64,000 nt of DNA. Source: BAIKAL-G1 sp943369525 (lineage in GTDB: Bacteria; Cyanobacteriota; Cyanobacteriia; PCC-6307; Cyanobiaceae). The position numbers were made by a program, and so were the translations under genes. Below the pieces are notes generated by a model that saw nothing but the letters and a program-made list of their open reading frames with translations, was not told the origin of the DNA and made no database searches. Shown piece after piece: positions 44,001 through 52,120 of the stretch. Location: the NCBI GenBank assembly GCA_943369525.1, contig CALRNL020000009.1, positions 62,001 through 126,000 of the forward strand, in the 5' to 3' direction. Positions within the stretch are counted from its first letter, which is position 1. Every line of letters starts with the position of its first letter.

Positions 44001-45350
44001 TTAGGGCTTGCGCCCCTTCAGCACCAACACCGGATTCAACGGCGCCAACCGGGTCCCATCCGCCAAAGGCGCCCCGCGCCAGGCCTGGTGCTGGCTGACG
44101 CCAAGGGCAAAGCCCGCCCGCTCCAGCAGGGGGCGCAGTTCCGCCAAGGCTTCGATCGTGGCCAGGGGGATCACGACCCGGCCCCCTGGCCGCAGCCGCC
44201 TGATCACCACCGCCACCACCGCCGCCCGCCCGGAGCCGCCCCCACCGATCACGACCCGATCGGGATCGGGCAGCTCCGCCAGGGCATCTGGCGCCCGGCC
44301 TTCCACCACCCCCGCTGGTGTGACCCCCAGGCGATCGGCATTGGCGTGGATCAGGGCGGCTGAACCGCCCCGTTGTTCCAGGGCCCACAGCTCCAGCCCC
44401 GGCCGCAGCCGTAGGGCCTCCAGGCCGATCGAGCCCACGCCGGCCCCCAGGTCCCAGAGCACGCCCGTGGCGGGAAGCTCCAGGTCGGCCAGCACTTGAA
44501 TCCGCACCTCCCGCTTGGTCATCAGGCCCGGCCGGTCTGGCAGTTGCAGGAACAGGCCGTCTTCGAGGCCGAACAGGGGCAGGTCGCTCGGGTCGGCGGG
44601 AACCTCGGGCGGCTCAGCCACCAGCAGCACCAGGTGTAGGGGATCCAGGTCTGCGGGCAGGGGCGTTTGGGGGGCGAGCCGCTGCACCCGTTCCGCCGGA
44701 TGCCCGAGCCTTTCGCACAGCCAAAAGGCATAGCTGGCCTCCAGCCCGGAGGCCTCCAGCATCGTGCGCACGGCTGCGGCGCCGCCCTGGTGGGGGTCGG
44801 TGAGCACGGCCAGGGCGGCGGGGCGCTTCTGCAGGGCAGCCGCCAGGGGGGCGCTGTCACGGCCATGGAGGCTGAGCCAGCTGGCGTCCTGCCAGGGCCT
44901 GCCGATGCGGGCAAAGGCCAGCTGCATCGATGAGGGCGCCGGCTGGAAGGCCAGGGCACTGGCGCCAAAGCGCTGCAGCAGCAGGCGGCCGATGCCAAAC
45001 CAGAGGGGATCGCCACTGGCCAGAACCACCGCCCTTTGACCCGCCGCTCTGGCAGCTTCGAGTTGGCTGAAGGCGGCTTCTGGCTGGTCCGTGGCCACCA
45101 GGGCGGGGCAGGCTGTCCCCCCTTCCACCCGCCCGGCAGCCTGTGCCAATGTCCACCAGGGAGCCAGCTCTGCCAGCAACCGTTTCGGCGCCGCCACCAG
45201 GTCGGCCTGGGCCAGCAGGGCCAGGGCCGGCGCCGCCAGGGAGGCCAAACCGCCCGCATCGGTGCCGATCACCGCAATCGCTGCCGCTTGGGCCTGGGGT
45301 TGGGGGTCGGGATTGCTGCTGGTCAGGGGGTGGTCTGCCACTGGCCCCAT
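44001..45350 (-). CDS. cobL: Precorrin-6Y C5,15-methyltransferase (decarboxylating), CbiE-CbiT fusion
   Basis: CobL methylates C5 and C15 and decarboxylates the corrin ring during cobalamin (pseudo-cobalamin) synthesis. The N-terminal CbiE-type domain (about 20-230) includes VIGTDAGGLASLAAPAL and VVLASGDPLWFGIGRLLL. The C-terminal CbiT domain (about 255-449) starts LMTKREVRIQVLADLELP and carries the SAM loop VLWDLGAGVGSIGLEALRL. The start at MGPVADHPL is chosen because it immediately precedes the domain; the frame is open 54 codons upstream. It diverges from the small gene at 45382. Confidence 0.93.
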   Translation of the reverse strand: MGPVADHPLTSSNPDPQPQAQAAAIAVIGTDAGGLASLAAPALALLAQADLVAAPKRLLAELAPWWTLAQAAGRVEGGTACPALVATDQPEAAFSQLEAARAAGQRAVVLASGDPLWFGIGRLLLQRFGASALAFQPAPSSMQLAFARIGRPWQDASWLSLHGRDSAPLAAALQKRPAALAVLTDPHQGGAAAVRTMLEASGLEASYAFWLCERLGHPAERVQRLAPQTPLPADLDPLHLVLLVAEPPEVPADPSDLPLFGLEDGLFLQLPDRPGLMTKREVRIQVLADLELPATGVLWDLGAGVGSIGLEALRLRPGLELWALEQRGGSAALIHANADRLGVTPAGVVEGRAPDALAELPDPDRVVIGGGGSGRAAVVAVVIRRLRPGGRVVIPLATIEALAELRPLLERAGFALGVSQHQAWRGAPLADGTRLAPLNPVLVLKGRKP

Positions 45351-45381
45351 GATGGTCAGCCGCCGCCCCTGCCCTGCCGCC

Positions 45382-45627
45382 ATGAGTGACCGCCGCCAGC
45401 GCATCCATGAGCTGGTGCTGGCCCTATTGGCCCAGCAGAAGGACCTGGAGCTACTCAATGGCGATGGCACCAGCCTGCCGGCGGCTGATGCGGGCAACTG
45501 GTTGGAGCGCAACCGCCGGGTGGTGCTGCGCTACCAGGCCCTGGTGCGCTCCGCCGTCACCCTCGATGCCCTGGTGGACCAGGAGGTGGGCGGCAGCCTC
45601 CAGGCCCGGGAACCAGGGGCCAGTTGA
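45382..45627 (+). CDS. Small conserved hypothetical protein
   Basis: The 81-residue product starts MSDRRQRIHELVLALLAQQKDLELL and is mostly helical (NWLERNRRVVLRYQALVRSAVTLDALVDQEV). It has no membrane segment and no recognised family. It is divergent from cobL, 31 bases apart, and followed by a strong hairpin. The clean frame, the ATG and the terminator support a real gene. Confidence 0.55.
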   Translation: MSDRRQRIHELVLALLAQQKDLELLNGDGTSLPAADAGNWLERNRRVVLRYQALVRSAVTLDALVDQEVGGSLQAREPGAS

Positions 45628-45648
45628 GGTTTGGGCTCTTTGGCTTCT

Positions 45649-45685
45649 CCGCCACCCCCCCGATGACTAGCGAGGGGGGTGGCGG
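45649..45685 (+). terminator. Strong GC hairpin after the 81-residue gene
   Basis: CCGCCACCCCCC (45649-45660) pairs exactly with GGGGGGTGGCGG (45674-45685) across a 13-base loop and is followed by GTTTG. It lies about 20 bases after the stop of the small gene and before the minus-strand HEPN gene, so it probably ends transcription from the left. Confidence 0.75.
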
Positions 45686-45723
45686 GTTTGGGCGTTTGCT
45701 GATTCAGATTGATTTTTTGACTG

Positions 45724-45759
45724 ATCCTTCAATCAATCCTTCTACAGATCCTTCAGCCT
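45724..45759. repeat. Three 12-base tandem repeats
   Basis: Units ATCCTTCAATCA, ATCCTTCTACAG and ATCCTTCAGCCT follow each other next to the 3' end of the HEPN gene. Confidence 0.7.
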
Positions 45760-46160
45760 CCCCTGTCTCCATCCTCCAGGCTTTTGGTCACCGTTTCCAG
45801 CACGGATTTGCCAACCCCAAGGGCAAGGTCATAGTCCCTTTGATCAAACAGATCGGCTGGGGCTTCATCGGCATCCGGATAGCGCGTCGCAGTCGTCATC
45901 CGGCTCAACGATTTGAGTGGAAGGGCCCTCAGGGATTCAACCTCCAGGCCCATGTCTGCCAAGGCATCGACCAGCCGTTCGAGGGAATGGCTGCGGGGAG
46001 GCTCCTGGCCCAGGCCGATCAGTAGACCTTTCAGGGCCTTTTCGGCCGCCTGGGTGCAGTGGTAACAGGCTTGGGCATAGAACTGGCCAGTGCGGGCAAA
46101 CTCAGCCATGGCCAGGTCGTTTTCGGCTTGCCGGATCCAGGCTTGCAACCGGGCTGTCAT
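45753..46160 (-). CDS. HEPN domain protein, toxin-antitoxin partner
   Basis: The 135-residue protein starts MTARLQAWIRQAENDLAMAEFARTG and contains GQFYAQACYHCTQAAEKALKGLL, the core of the COG2250/HepT-like HEPN fold, and RSHSLERLVDALADMG. Such proteins pair with MNT nucleotidyltransferases; HEPN is usually the ribonuclease toxin and MNT the antitoxin that AMPylates it. I do not see a clear R-x4-H-x-Y motif, so catalytic competence is uncertain. It overlaps the upstream MNT gene by four bases. Confidence 0.85.
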   Translation of the reverse strand: MTARLQAWIRQAENDLAMAEFARTGQFYAQACYHCTQAAEKALKGLLIGLGQEPPRSHSLERLVDALADMGLEVESLRALPLKSLSRMTTATRYPDADEAPADLFDQRDYDLALGVGKSVLETVTKSLEDGDRGG

Positions 46161-46504
46161 CGGCCCTCTGCCCCAGCTAACAGAACGGCATCGCGGCAGA
46201 TACCCCGCCACAGGGGATCCTCCCCCGCCTGATGCTGGTGCCAACGGCTGGTTGAGAGGGCAATGACGTCATCTCCCAGGCCCGCCCCCCGCAAGCGATC
46301 GGCCAGGGCAACGGCTGCTGCCTGATCGGGGGCTACGGCGAGCAGATCAATATCGGAATAGGCATCCCAATCGCCCCGGGCGTAGGAGCCGAAGAGCCAG
46401 ACCTGCTGGTGGGCGGGATCGCTCAAGAGGGCCTGGCTGCCCTGCTGCAGTTGGCTGAGGCGCTCCTGGCGCCGCTGGGCACGAATCGCTTGGAAGCTCG
46501 CCAT
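46157..46504 (-). CDS. MNT nucleotidyltransferase domain protein (antitoxin)
   Basis: The 115-residue protein has the minimal nucleotidyltransferase motif GSYARGDWDAYSDIDLL (GS-x10-D-x-D), which binds ATP and metal. In characterised HEPN-MNT systems the MNT protein neutralises the HEPN toxin by polyAMPylation. The gene comes first and overlaps the HEPN gene (ATGA). The whole module looks intact. Confidence 0.9.
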   Translation of the reverse strand: MASFQAIRAQRRQERLSQLQQGSQALLSDPAHQQVWLFGSYARGDWDAYSDIDLLAVAPDQAAAVALADRLRGAGLGDDVIALSTSRWHQHQAGEDPLWRGICRDAVLLAGAEGR

Positions 46505-46658
46505 GAAGAGAGTTTACCCAATCTTTCCTTGGTTTGGTTGCAGCACTGGCTGGCCGGGCTGACGGGAAGTGCCTAGCCTAAGTTGATGGTTTTTAGGGAG
46601 ATGATGGGGGGCTAAAGGTGTATCAGCCCTCGGCATTGCGCCCTAGTTCGCTCCATAC
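46505..46658. other. Spacer between the HEPN/MNT and VapBC modules
   Basis: A 154-base spacer without a coding frame. It must hold the promoter of the minus-strand MNT gene at its left end. No repeat or hairpin stands out. Confidence 0.4.
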
Positions 46659-47080
46659 TTAGTCCAATACGAGCACCGTGGATCCATAGTGCTTCAGCTG
46701 GCTGTCTGCAGTGAGCAGCAGCATGGGCTCCACTCGACTTTGGCAAACCAGCAGCCGATCAAAAGGATCCCGGTGAGTACCATCCCGACCAACACCATCC
46801 CGGTGAACGCCATCGCTCTCCAAATCGGCCACTGCAAGCAAATGGACGTTGCTGATTGGCAGCCAACGGAAGCCCTGGAGGGGCACCTGGCGCTCTAGCT
46901 CCTGCAGATCCCCTGCAGCCGGCCGATCGAACCTTTGATGGCCATTTCCCAGAGGGAGGCCTGGCTGATGAAGACTTCAGCTTCCGGAGCCTGGACCCGT
47001 TCGATCACCGCCTGGGGCAGTCGCGCATCGCCATTGAGCCACCAGAGCAGGAGCTGGGTGTCTAGGAGCAGGCGGGTCAC
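46659..47080 (-). pseudogene. VapC-type PIN toxin, frameshifted
   Basis: The N-terminal half (47080 down to about 46910) reads MTRLLLDTQLLLWWLNGDAR, with the first PIN aspartate, and FISQASLWEMAIKGSIGRLQ. It then hits a stop. The C-terminal half is in another frame: LPISNVHLLAVADL, then HRDPFDRLLVCQ and LLTADSQLKHYG. One base missing from the C run at 46910-46913 (plus strand) accounts for the break. Just before HRDPFDR the protein also has an in-frame expansion from three 15-base repeats. It is probably inactive, unless the base loss is a sequencing error. It overlaps the antitoxin by four bases. Confidence 0.8.
46767..46811. repeat. Three 15-base tandem repeats inside the vapC remnant
   Basis: Units ATCCCGGTGAGTACC, ATCCCGACCAACACC and ATCCCGGTGAACGCC encode, on the minus strand, repeated (V/T)-x-R-D-(G/P) pentapeptides next to the HRDPFDR motif of the PIN domain. 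Confidence 0.8.
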
Positions 47081-47307
47081 CGCAAGGCCTCAAACGGGCC
47101 ATCAAGGGGTGCGTCGAACCCATCGGCCAGCTTGATCTGGCCCCGCATGGCGCCAGGCGCTGCAACCGACGGGGCAGGCTTGATCCAGGGAACCAGGCGC
47201 GCGATCGGCACGCCGGAGCGGCCGATCACCACCTCCTGGCCCTGTTCCACTTCCTGCAGCAACTGGGAGAGGTGGGTTTTGGCCTGGTGGACGTTGACCA
47301 CTTCCAT
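47077..47307 (-). CDS. Phd/YefM-type antitoxin
   Basis: The 76-residue protein starts MEVVNVHQAKTHLSQLLQEVEQGQEVVIGRSG, the Phd/YefM N-terminal dimer and DNA-binding domain, and ends with an acidic and hydrophobic toxin-binding tail (LADGFDAPLDGPFEAL). It should autorepress the operon and neutralise the PIN toxin encoded next, with a four-base overlap. The toxin partner is broken, but this gene is intact. The upstream Met at 47343 is less likely. Confidence 0.88.
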   Translation of the reverse strand: MEVVNVHQAKTHLSQLLQEVEQGQEVVIGRSGVPIARLVPWIKPAPSVAAPGAMRGQIKLADGFDAPLDGPFEALR

Positions 47308-47370
47308 GGTGGCTCCCAATGAACTAAGTCCTAGTCCAGTCAAGGGTGCTTTCCCCGGGGTCGTCCTGGC

Positions 47371-48132
47371 TCAGAGGCGCGTCAGCAGCTCATGGCTGGC
47401 GGAGAGCCAGGCGCCGGTGGCGTCATAGCGGCGGATCAGGCGCTCCATTCGGCCGGGGGCCACCAGCCAGCCGCCCTCCAGCACGAAGGCTTCCCGGTGG
47501 CTGATCTGCTGGGGCAGACGCACAAAACCGCCATCGGGCAACAGCCTTAGCGCCTGGATCTCTGCAGCCCCGATCTCGATTTGGCTGTCGCTGTGATCGG
47601 GTTCGGGCCAGGTGGCGCTGATCGTGGCCGAGCGACCTTGCCAACGGCCCAGGAGCTGGTCAGCCGTGGTGGGGGGATTTTCGCTGGCACCACTGCCGGC
47701 GCGGAATTCCCGGATCAGCACCAGCTCGTCAAACGCTCCGGCCGGCGCATAAAGCTGCACCAACCGGTGGCGCCGGTTGCCATGGATAAAGCCGAATTCA
47801 CCGCCAAACACCGTGTTCGGCGCCACCTGCATCGACCCCTTGTTGAAGGATCCCGACTCAAAAAAAACCACCTGATTGCCCAGGTTGCGGTAGTCCTGCT
47901 CGATGGCGCGGGTCGGCTCACCAGCCCCCTCGCCAGGGCCACCGCCGGCTGCGACCGGGGTGCCCGGGCTCCAGCGTTGAAAGGTGAAGCGCACAGGGCC
48001 ATCGCCCTCACCGCGGGCCAGGGTTAACACCGAAGGAGACGGCTGCTGCAGGAGTCCCGCAGCCGTGATGGTGGTGAAGCTGCCGCGCCACTCGCCCAGG
48101 TTGCCAAGGAAGTTGTCCCACTTGCTGGCCAT
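47371..48132 (-). CDS. DUF3598 family protein (calycin-like)
   Basis: The 253-residue protein starts MASKWDNFLGNLGEWRGSFTTI and contains GSFNKGSMQVAPNTVFGGEFGFI and RHRLVQLYAP. This is the cyanobacterial DUF3598 family, which has a lipocalin/calycin-like barrel related to the CpcS/CpcT bilin lyases. The ligand is unknown. It is an island of ordinary cyanobacterial coding sequence between two toxin-antitoxin modules, which suggests that those modules landed around it. Confidence 0.75.
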   Translation of the reverse strand: MASKWDNFLGNLGEWRGSFTTITAAGLLQQPSPSVLTLARGEGDGPVRFTFQRWSPGTPVAAGGGPGEGAGEPTRAIEQDYRNLGNQVVFFESGSFNKGSMQVAPNTVFGGEFGFIHGNRRHRLVQLYAPAGAFDELVLIREFRAGSGASENPPTTADQLLGRWQGRSATISATWPEPDHSDSQIEIGAAEIQALRLLPDGGFVRLPQQISHREAFVLEGGWLVAPGRMERLIRRYDATGAWLSASHELLTRL

Positions 48133-48442
48133 GGCCGATCGGAAGCAATGGGGCGAGGGTAGGCAGGGAGATCTTGGGGGCGGGCGGGCCCATGGGGAGG
48201 GAGCAGGGTCCTGGGGTCGGTTGAATCGAAAGCCATCGCAGTTGCTGCATGGCTCGGCCGTGTGCCACGACCTGCCGATTGGCCATTTCGTTGGCCTGTT
48301 CCAGGCGACTCGTGGTCGACTTAGCTACGGCGCCCAGCAGGTGCTGGTCCCCAGGGTGCAGGCCACCAGGCCAGCCAGTGGATTGAGAGTCCGGAGCCGC
48401 TTCGGGATTCCCAAAGCGTCCCAACCTCGGCAAAATGGAACG
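48133..48442. other. Intergenic region between DUF3598 and the second MNT gene
   Basis: These 310 bases hold the divergent promoters of the DUF3598 and MNT genes. A minus-strand frame (around 48240-48350) reads like a helical protein piece (SRLEQANEMANRQVVAHGRAM) and may be a relic, but I cannot identify it. Confidence 0.35.
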
Positions 48443-48793
48443 ATGGCGTTACCCCCATCCCAGCGGGCCCATGGGAGCGAACCCCGGATCGATGCGATCG
48501 TGGCCGGCATCGCTGCAGCCATTCCAGAAGCCCAGGTGCGGTTATTTGGATCGCGGGCCAGGGGAACAGCCCATGCCGACTCGGACCTGGACCTGTTAAT
48601 CACGGTGCCGGACCAGTGGTTGGCTACCCACGATCGCGTTCGCGTGTTGGGTTCCCTTTGGCGTCAATGGTCTAGCAGCCAGCTGCCCCTTGACCTGCTG
48701 CTCTATTCCGAAAGCGAGATTGACCAACGACAGCAGTATCGTGGTGCGGTGACAACCCAGGCTTACCTGGAGGGCATTGTGCTCTATGGCTGA
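48443..48793 (+). CDS. MNT nucleotidyltransferase domain protein (second module)
   Basis: The 116-residue protein has RLFGSRARGTAHADSDLDLL (GS-x10-D-x-D) and LPLDLLLYSESEIDQR, typical of MNT-type proteins paired with HEPN toxins. The ATG at 48443 is favoured over longer upstream frames because the conserved part follows closely. It overlaps the HEPN gene by eight bases. Here MNT also comes first, but on the plus strand. Confidence 0.85.
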   Translation: MALPPSQRAHGSEPRIDAIVAGIAAAIPEAQVRLFGSRARGTAHADSDLDLLITVPDQWLATHDRVRVLGSLWRQWSSSQLPLDLLLYSESEIDQRQQYRGAVTTQAYLEGIVLYG

Positions 48794-49091
48794 CGCCGAT
48801 GCGTTGCGCTATCTGCGGATTGCCAAGGCCGATCTCTTAGGGGCACGGCGCATGCTTGATCTTTCTGGATTTCGGGACAGCAGCATTGGCTTCCTGTTGC
48901 AGTAGGCCTGCGAAAAATCCTGCAAAAGTTGGATCCATTCCTCTGGTGGCATGGCTCCCTTCACCCACGATCTCGTGGCACTGATGGACTGGCTCCAACA
49001 GGCAGGAGCCGACACCAGTGCCTTTGCCAGCCTTGCCGATCTCAGCTTCTTTGCGGTTCAGTGCCGCTATGACGACAATGTGGAGATCTAA
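48786..49091 (+). pseudogene. HEPN domain protein with a premature amber stop
   Basis: From ATG 48786 the frame reads DALRYLRIAKADLLGARRML, the HEPN N-terminus, up to GFLLQ and then TAG at 48903-48905. The same frame continues as ACEKSCKSWIHSSGG, THDLVALMDWLQQAG and FFAVQCRYDDN to a TAA at 49089-49091. The expected family sequence at the break is LLQQACEKALK, so a CAG-to-TAG change explains the stop. The rest of the frame is undamaged, pointing to recent inactivation or to suppression. Confidence 0.8.
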
Positions 49092-49584
49092 CCGCCCGAT
49101 TGGCGATCTGTCATCATGATAGCTGGGGCGCTGCTGGCCAAGGCAGAGAGACAGTTAAAGGACGGCTAAGTTCATGCTCCGATCTGGCTAGGAAGGCTCA
49201 CCAGTGGCATCAACTAACTAACCATCGGCAGGCCTTGGTCTTGCAATCAACCAACAATCCAACCCATTGTTACCAACCCCCACTGTCTTGATTGATCCCT
49301 TGGCTGCCAACTCCTAGCCAGTGGGGCGTGCCCCTAGCCGTCCCAATCTGCGTAGGCAGCGGCAGCGCCTGGGGCTCCAGGGCATGGCGGGCGACCAGCA
49401 TCCCTAAAATGTGGCGTTCCGCGGCACTGGGGCATGGTGAGGTCATTGACATTGTGAGGACTTCCCCCCTTAGCCCCATCCCCCGCATGTCAGTTCGTTT
49501 GAGGCCGATGCCGCTTGCTTGGCCTAGGGCCCACAGTGGGCAGAACAATCGTGGGCCGAACCGAGCCCAGCAGTCCTTCAGGCC
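49092..49584. other. Intergenic region before the methyltransferase gene
   Basis: These 493 bases have no well-supported gene. A minus-strand frame at 49270-49446 (58 codons) starts MTSPCPSAAERHILGMLVARH; it is listed separately as doubtful. The promoter of the methyltransferase gene should lie near the right end. Confidence 0.4.
49270..49446 (-). CDS. Doubtful small ORF, 58 residues
   Basis: The frame reads MTSPCPSAAERHILGMLVARH and ends TPHWLGVGSQGINQDSGGW. The composition is protein-like, but there is no recognised family, the frame is open far upstream opposite the methyltransferase gene, and GC-rich DNA yields many such frames. It may be a relic of a lost gene. Confidence 0.2.
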   Translation of the reverse strand: MTSPCPSAAERHILGMLVARHALEPQALPLPTQIGTARGTPHWLGVGSQGINQDSGGW

Positions 49585-51144
49585 ATGACGCTTCGCCACG
49601 GCTATTTCACGGGAGCCGGCTACACCTATGACGCCCAAAGTGAACCCTCCCCCGAACGGCTGGCCTTCCTGGCGCTGCTGAACCGGCACCGGCCCCCGGA
49701 GGTCTGCGGGCCCTTCCAGTTGCTTGAGCTCGGTTGCGGCCAGGGCTACAACCTCTGCCTGCAGGCGGCGAACTATCCCCAGGCCCGCTTCCTCGGCATC
49801 GACTTCAACGCCGAGCACATCGCCCACGCCCGCTCCCTGGCGGCGGCCAGCGGCCTGGTGAATGTGCGCTTTGAGCAGGCCGATTTCCTCGAGCTGGAGC
49901 AGGCCGCAGGCGGCGTGATTGCTTGGGGCGACTTCGATTTCACCGTGGCCCACGGGATCTTGACCTGGGTCGCCCCGGAGGTCCGCCTTAGCCTGATGCG
50001 CCTGGCCGAGCGGGCCCTGCGTCCCGGCGGCCTGTTTTACGTCTCCTACAACACCCTGCCCGGCTGGCTGCCGATGCTGCCGTTCCAGCACTGCGTCAGC
50101 AGCTTGCAGGGCAGCCTCGGGGATGGCCAGCCGGCGCTCGACGGCGCCCGGGACCTGTTTCAGGGCCTGCGCCAGGCCAATGGCCAGCTTTTTGGCTCCC
50201 AGCGGGATCTGGCGCTCCGCCTGGATGGCTTGGCCAAGCTGGATCCCACCTACCTGCTGCACGAATACAACAACAGCCACTGGCAGCCGCTCTATGCCAA
50301 CCAGGTGATTGAACCCCTGCGCGAGTTGGGCTTGGCTTATCTCGGTAGCGCCACCTTGGCCGAGAACTTTGAGGGGCTGCTGCCGGTGCCCTCCCAGCAG
50401 CAGATCCAACGCCAGAGCGATCCGGGCCTGCGGGAGCTGGTGCGCGACCTGCTCACCAACCAGACGTTCCGCCGCGATGTTTATGTGAAGGGGAGGGAGC
50501 CCCTCTGGCCCGGGGAGGCGTCAGCCGCCCTTGAGCAGGTCCGGCTCTGCGGCTTGGTGGATCAAGACGCCCTAGACGACGAGAGCAGTTACCGCTTTCC
50601 CCTCGCCTGGGGCGAGATCCAGGCCAACCGCGACTGGATTCGGGCCCTGCTCGAGGGCCTGTGGGATGGGCCCCGCTCCCTGGCCGAGCTCGCTGCGTTG
50701 CTTCCCGCTGGCACGCCCCAGCCCATGCTCGTGCTGAACCTGTGCCTCTTGCTGGGCCGCAATGCGGTGGCGCTAGTGCCGGGCGAGCGCGATCGGGGGC
50801 CCAGCCAGCGCTTCAACGCCCACATCGGCGCCAGCGTTGCCGCCGGTGCTCCCTATACCTTCCTGGCCTGCCCCGTGAGCGGCAACCTCCACAGGCTCAC
50901 CGGGATGGAACTCCTTGCCCTCAACGCCCTCAACCAGGGCTGCAGCGAAGCAGGCCTAGCTGGGGCGATCGATGCCGGACTGCGGGCCCTGGATCAAACC
51001 ATGCTGCGCGATGGCCAGCCCGTGCTGGAGAGCCAACGCCAAGCCGAACTGGAACGCGTGGCCGACGACTTTCGCCGGCGCCGTCTGCCGCTGCTGCGCC
51101 GCCTGGGGGTGCTGGGAACCGGAGCGCCGTCCCAACCCGGTTGA
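49585..51144 (+). CDS. SAM-dependent methyltransferase with a regulatory domain
   Basis: The 519-residue protein has a class I methyltransferase domain (about 40-190) with LLELGCGQGYNLCLQAANYP, the SAM loop, and FLGIDFNAEHIAHAR. From about residue 200 it continues into the methyltransferase regulatory domain (PF10119 type) with YLLHEYNNSHWQPLYANQVI and LAYLGSATLAENF. Such proteins are often encoded near glycosyltransferases and TPR proteins. The substrate is unknown; a surface glycan or protein is plausible given the GT41 gene 2.3 kb away. Its last 70 bases are duplicated at 52001. Confidence 0.85.
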   Translation: MTLRHGYFTGAGYTYDAQSEPSPERLAFLALLNRHRPPEVCGPFQLLELGCGQGYNLCLQAANYPQARFLGIDFNAEHIAHARSLAAASGLVNVRFEQADFLELEQAAGGVIAWGDFDFTVAHGILTWVAPEVRLSLMRLAERALRPGGLFYVSYNTLPGWLPMLPFQHCVSSLQGSLGDGQPALDGARDLFQGLRQANGQLFGSQRDLALRLDGLAKLDPTYLLHEYNNSHWQPLYANQVIEPLRELGLAYLGSATLAENFEGLLPVPSQQQIQRQSDPGLRELVRDLLTNQTFRRDVYVKGREPLWPGEASAALEQVRLCGLVDQDALDDESSYRFPLAWGEIQANRDWIRALLEGLWDGPRSLAELAALLPAGTPQPMLVLNLCLLLGRNAVALVPGERDRGPSQRFNAHIGASVAAGAPYTFLACPVSGNLHRLTGMELLALNALNQGCSEAGLAGAIDAGLRALDQTMLRDGQPVLESQRQAELERVADDFRRRRLPLLRRLGVLGTGAPSQPG

Positions 51145-51229
51145 TCGCGGCAGGCTTGGGGCGCTGGCCCAGGAGTGCGCAACCAGAATGGATCCATAAT
51201 GGTTCCATACCCAACTGCTGGCTGGTGGG

Positions 51230-51475
51230 ATGGCCAAAACCCTCACGCTCAAGAACCTGCCCGAAGCCCTGCATGCGCGCCTCAGCGCCGCTGCCAGGCA
51301 CCATCGCCGCAGCCTCAACAACGAAGCCATCGTCTGCCTGGAGGCGGGTCTTGCCGCCGGATCCGTTCCTGTGCAGGACCGCTTGCGTGAGATCCGCGGC
51401 TTACGGCAAACGCTCGGTACTAGCGATTTTGAGCCGAACGAGATCGAAGCCTTCAAGGCTGAGGGCCGCCCATGA
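51230..51475 (+). CDS. FitA-like ribbon-helix-helix antitoxin
   Basis: The 81-residue protein starts MAKTLTLKNLPEALHARLSAAA and continues RRSLNNEAIVCLEAGL, an Arc/FitA-type ribbon-helix-helix fold that binds its own promoter. The C-terminal part should mask the toxin. Its stop overlaps the PIN gene ATG (ATGA). This module is intact. Confidence 0.88.
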   Translation: MAKTLTLKNLPEALHARLSAAARHHRRSLNNEAIVCLEAGLAAGSVPVQDRLREIRGLRQTLGTSDFEPNEIEAFKAEGRP

Positions 51476-51861
51476 TTGTGGTCGACACCAATGTGGTGGC
51501 CTATTTGCTGTTACCGGGACCCCAAACAGCTGCCGCAGAAGCCTTGCTGGAAGCGCAGCCCACCTGGGCGGCACCGCCGTTGTGGCGGAGTGAATGGCGC
51601 AATGTGCTGTGTGGTTACCTGCGACGCGGCAGCCTCAGCCTTGAGCAGGTGATTGCCCTGCAAGAGCAGGCCGAAACCCTGGTGATTGGCCATGAGGAGC
51701 CGGTGCAATCCGAGGCCGTGCTGTGGTTGGCAGCCAGTAGCGGTTGCAGTGCCTACGACTGTGAATTTGTTGCTGCGGCTCAACAACTCGATGCACCACT
51801 TGTCACCGCTGATCGTGCCCTGCTCAAGGCCTTCCCATCGTTAACCCGATCCCTGCCCTGA
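51472..51861 (+). CDS. PIN domain toxin, VapC/FitB type
   Basis: The 129-residue protein has the acidic PIN residues in MIVVDTNVVAYLLLPG, WRSEWRNVLCGYL, SGCSAYDCEFVAAAQQL and LVTADRALLKAFP. PIN toxins are Mg-dependent endoribonucleases that cleave tRNA or other RNA. All four acidic positions are present, so the toxin should be active unless held by the adjacent antitoxin. Confidence 0.9.
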   Translation: MIVVDTNVVAYLLLPGPQTAAAEALLEAQPTWAAPPLWRSEWRNVLCGYLRRGSLSLEQVIALQEQAETLVIGHEEPVQSEAVLWLAASSGCSAYDCEFVAAAQQLDAPLVTADRALLKAFPSLTRSLP

Positions 51862-51879
51862 CCCGATCCCTGCTTTGAA

Positions 51880-52000
51880 TCGTCAGCGCCGCAACCCCCG
51901 CAGGGGCAGCAAGGACACTGCAATCAGCGGGCTGGCAATCAGCAGGCTGGCCAAGCCAAGCAGGGTGGTGGTCACGCCCAGATGACCCACGCTTAGCCAC
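51880..52000 (-). pseudogene. 3'-terminal relic of a membrane-protein gene, copy 1
   Basis: Read on the minus strand from 52000, the frame gives WLSVGHLGVTTTLLGLASLL and continues with another hydrophobic stretch to LLPLRGLRR and a stop. It looks like the last helix of a membrane protein whose upstream part is missing. A related, internally deleted copy occurs at 52398-52490. Confidence 0.55.
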
Positions 52001-52081
52001 ACCGACGACTTTCGCCGCCGCCGCCTGCCGCTGCTGCGCCGCCTGGGGGTGCTGGCAACCGGAGCGCTCCAACCAAACTGA
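52001..52081 (+). pseudogene. Duplicated 3' end of the regulatory-domain methyltransferase gene
   Basis: Bases 52001-52070 align without gaps to 51061-51130, the end of the methyltransferase gene, with seven mismatches (four in the first 60). The frame continues to its own TGA at 52079-52081. It encodes only the last 25 or so residues (DDFRRRRLPLLRRLGVL). The rest of the second copy is absent. Confidence 0.85.
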
Positions 52082-52120
52082 TCCGGGCAACCCCAGACTG
52101 GGAGCATCTCACCAGAGCCG

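Noticed and set aside
45624..46025. A plus-strand frame of 133 codons opposite the HEPN gene
   Set aside because: It runs through a terminator hairpin and tandem repeats and opposes a well-supported HEPN gene.
49446..50409. Upstream part of a 379-codon minus-strand frame opposite the regulatory-domain methyltransferase
   Set aside because: Shadow of the methyltransferase; only the part beyond the gene (49270-49446) was kept as a doubtful small ORF.
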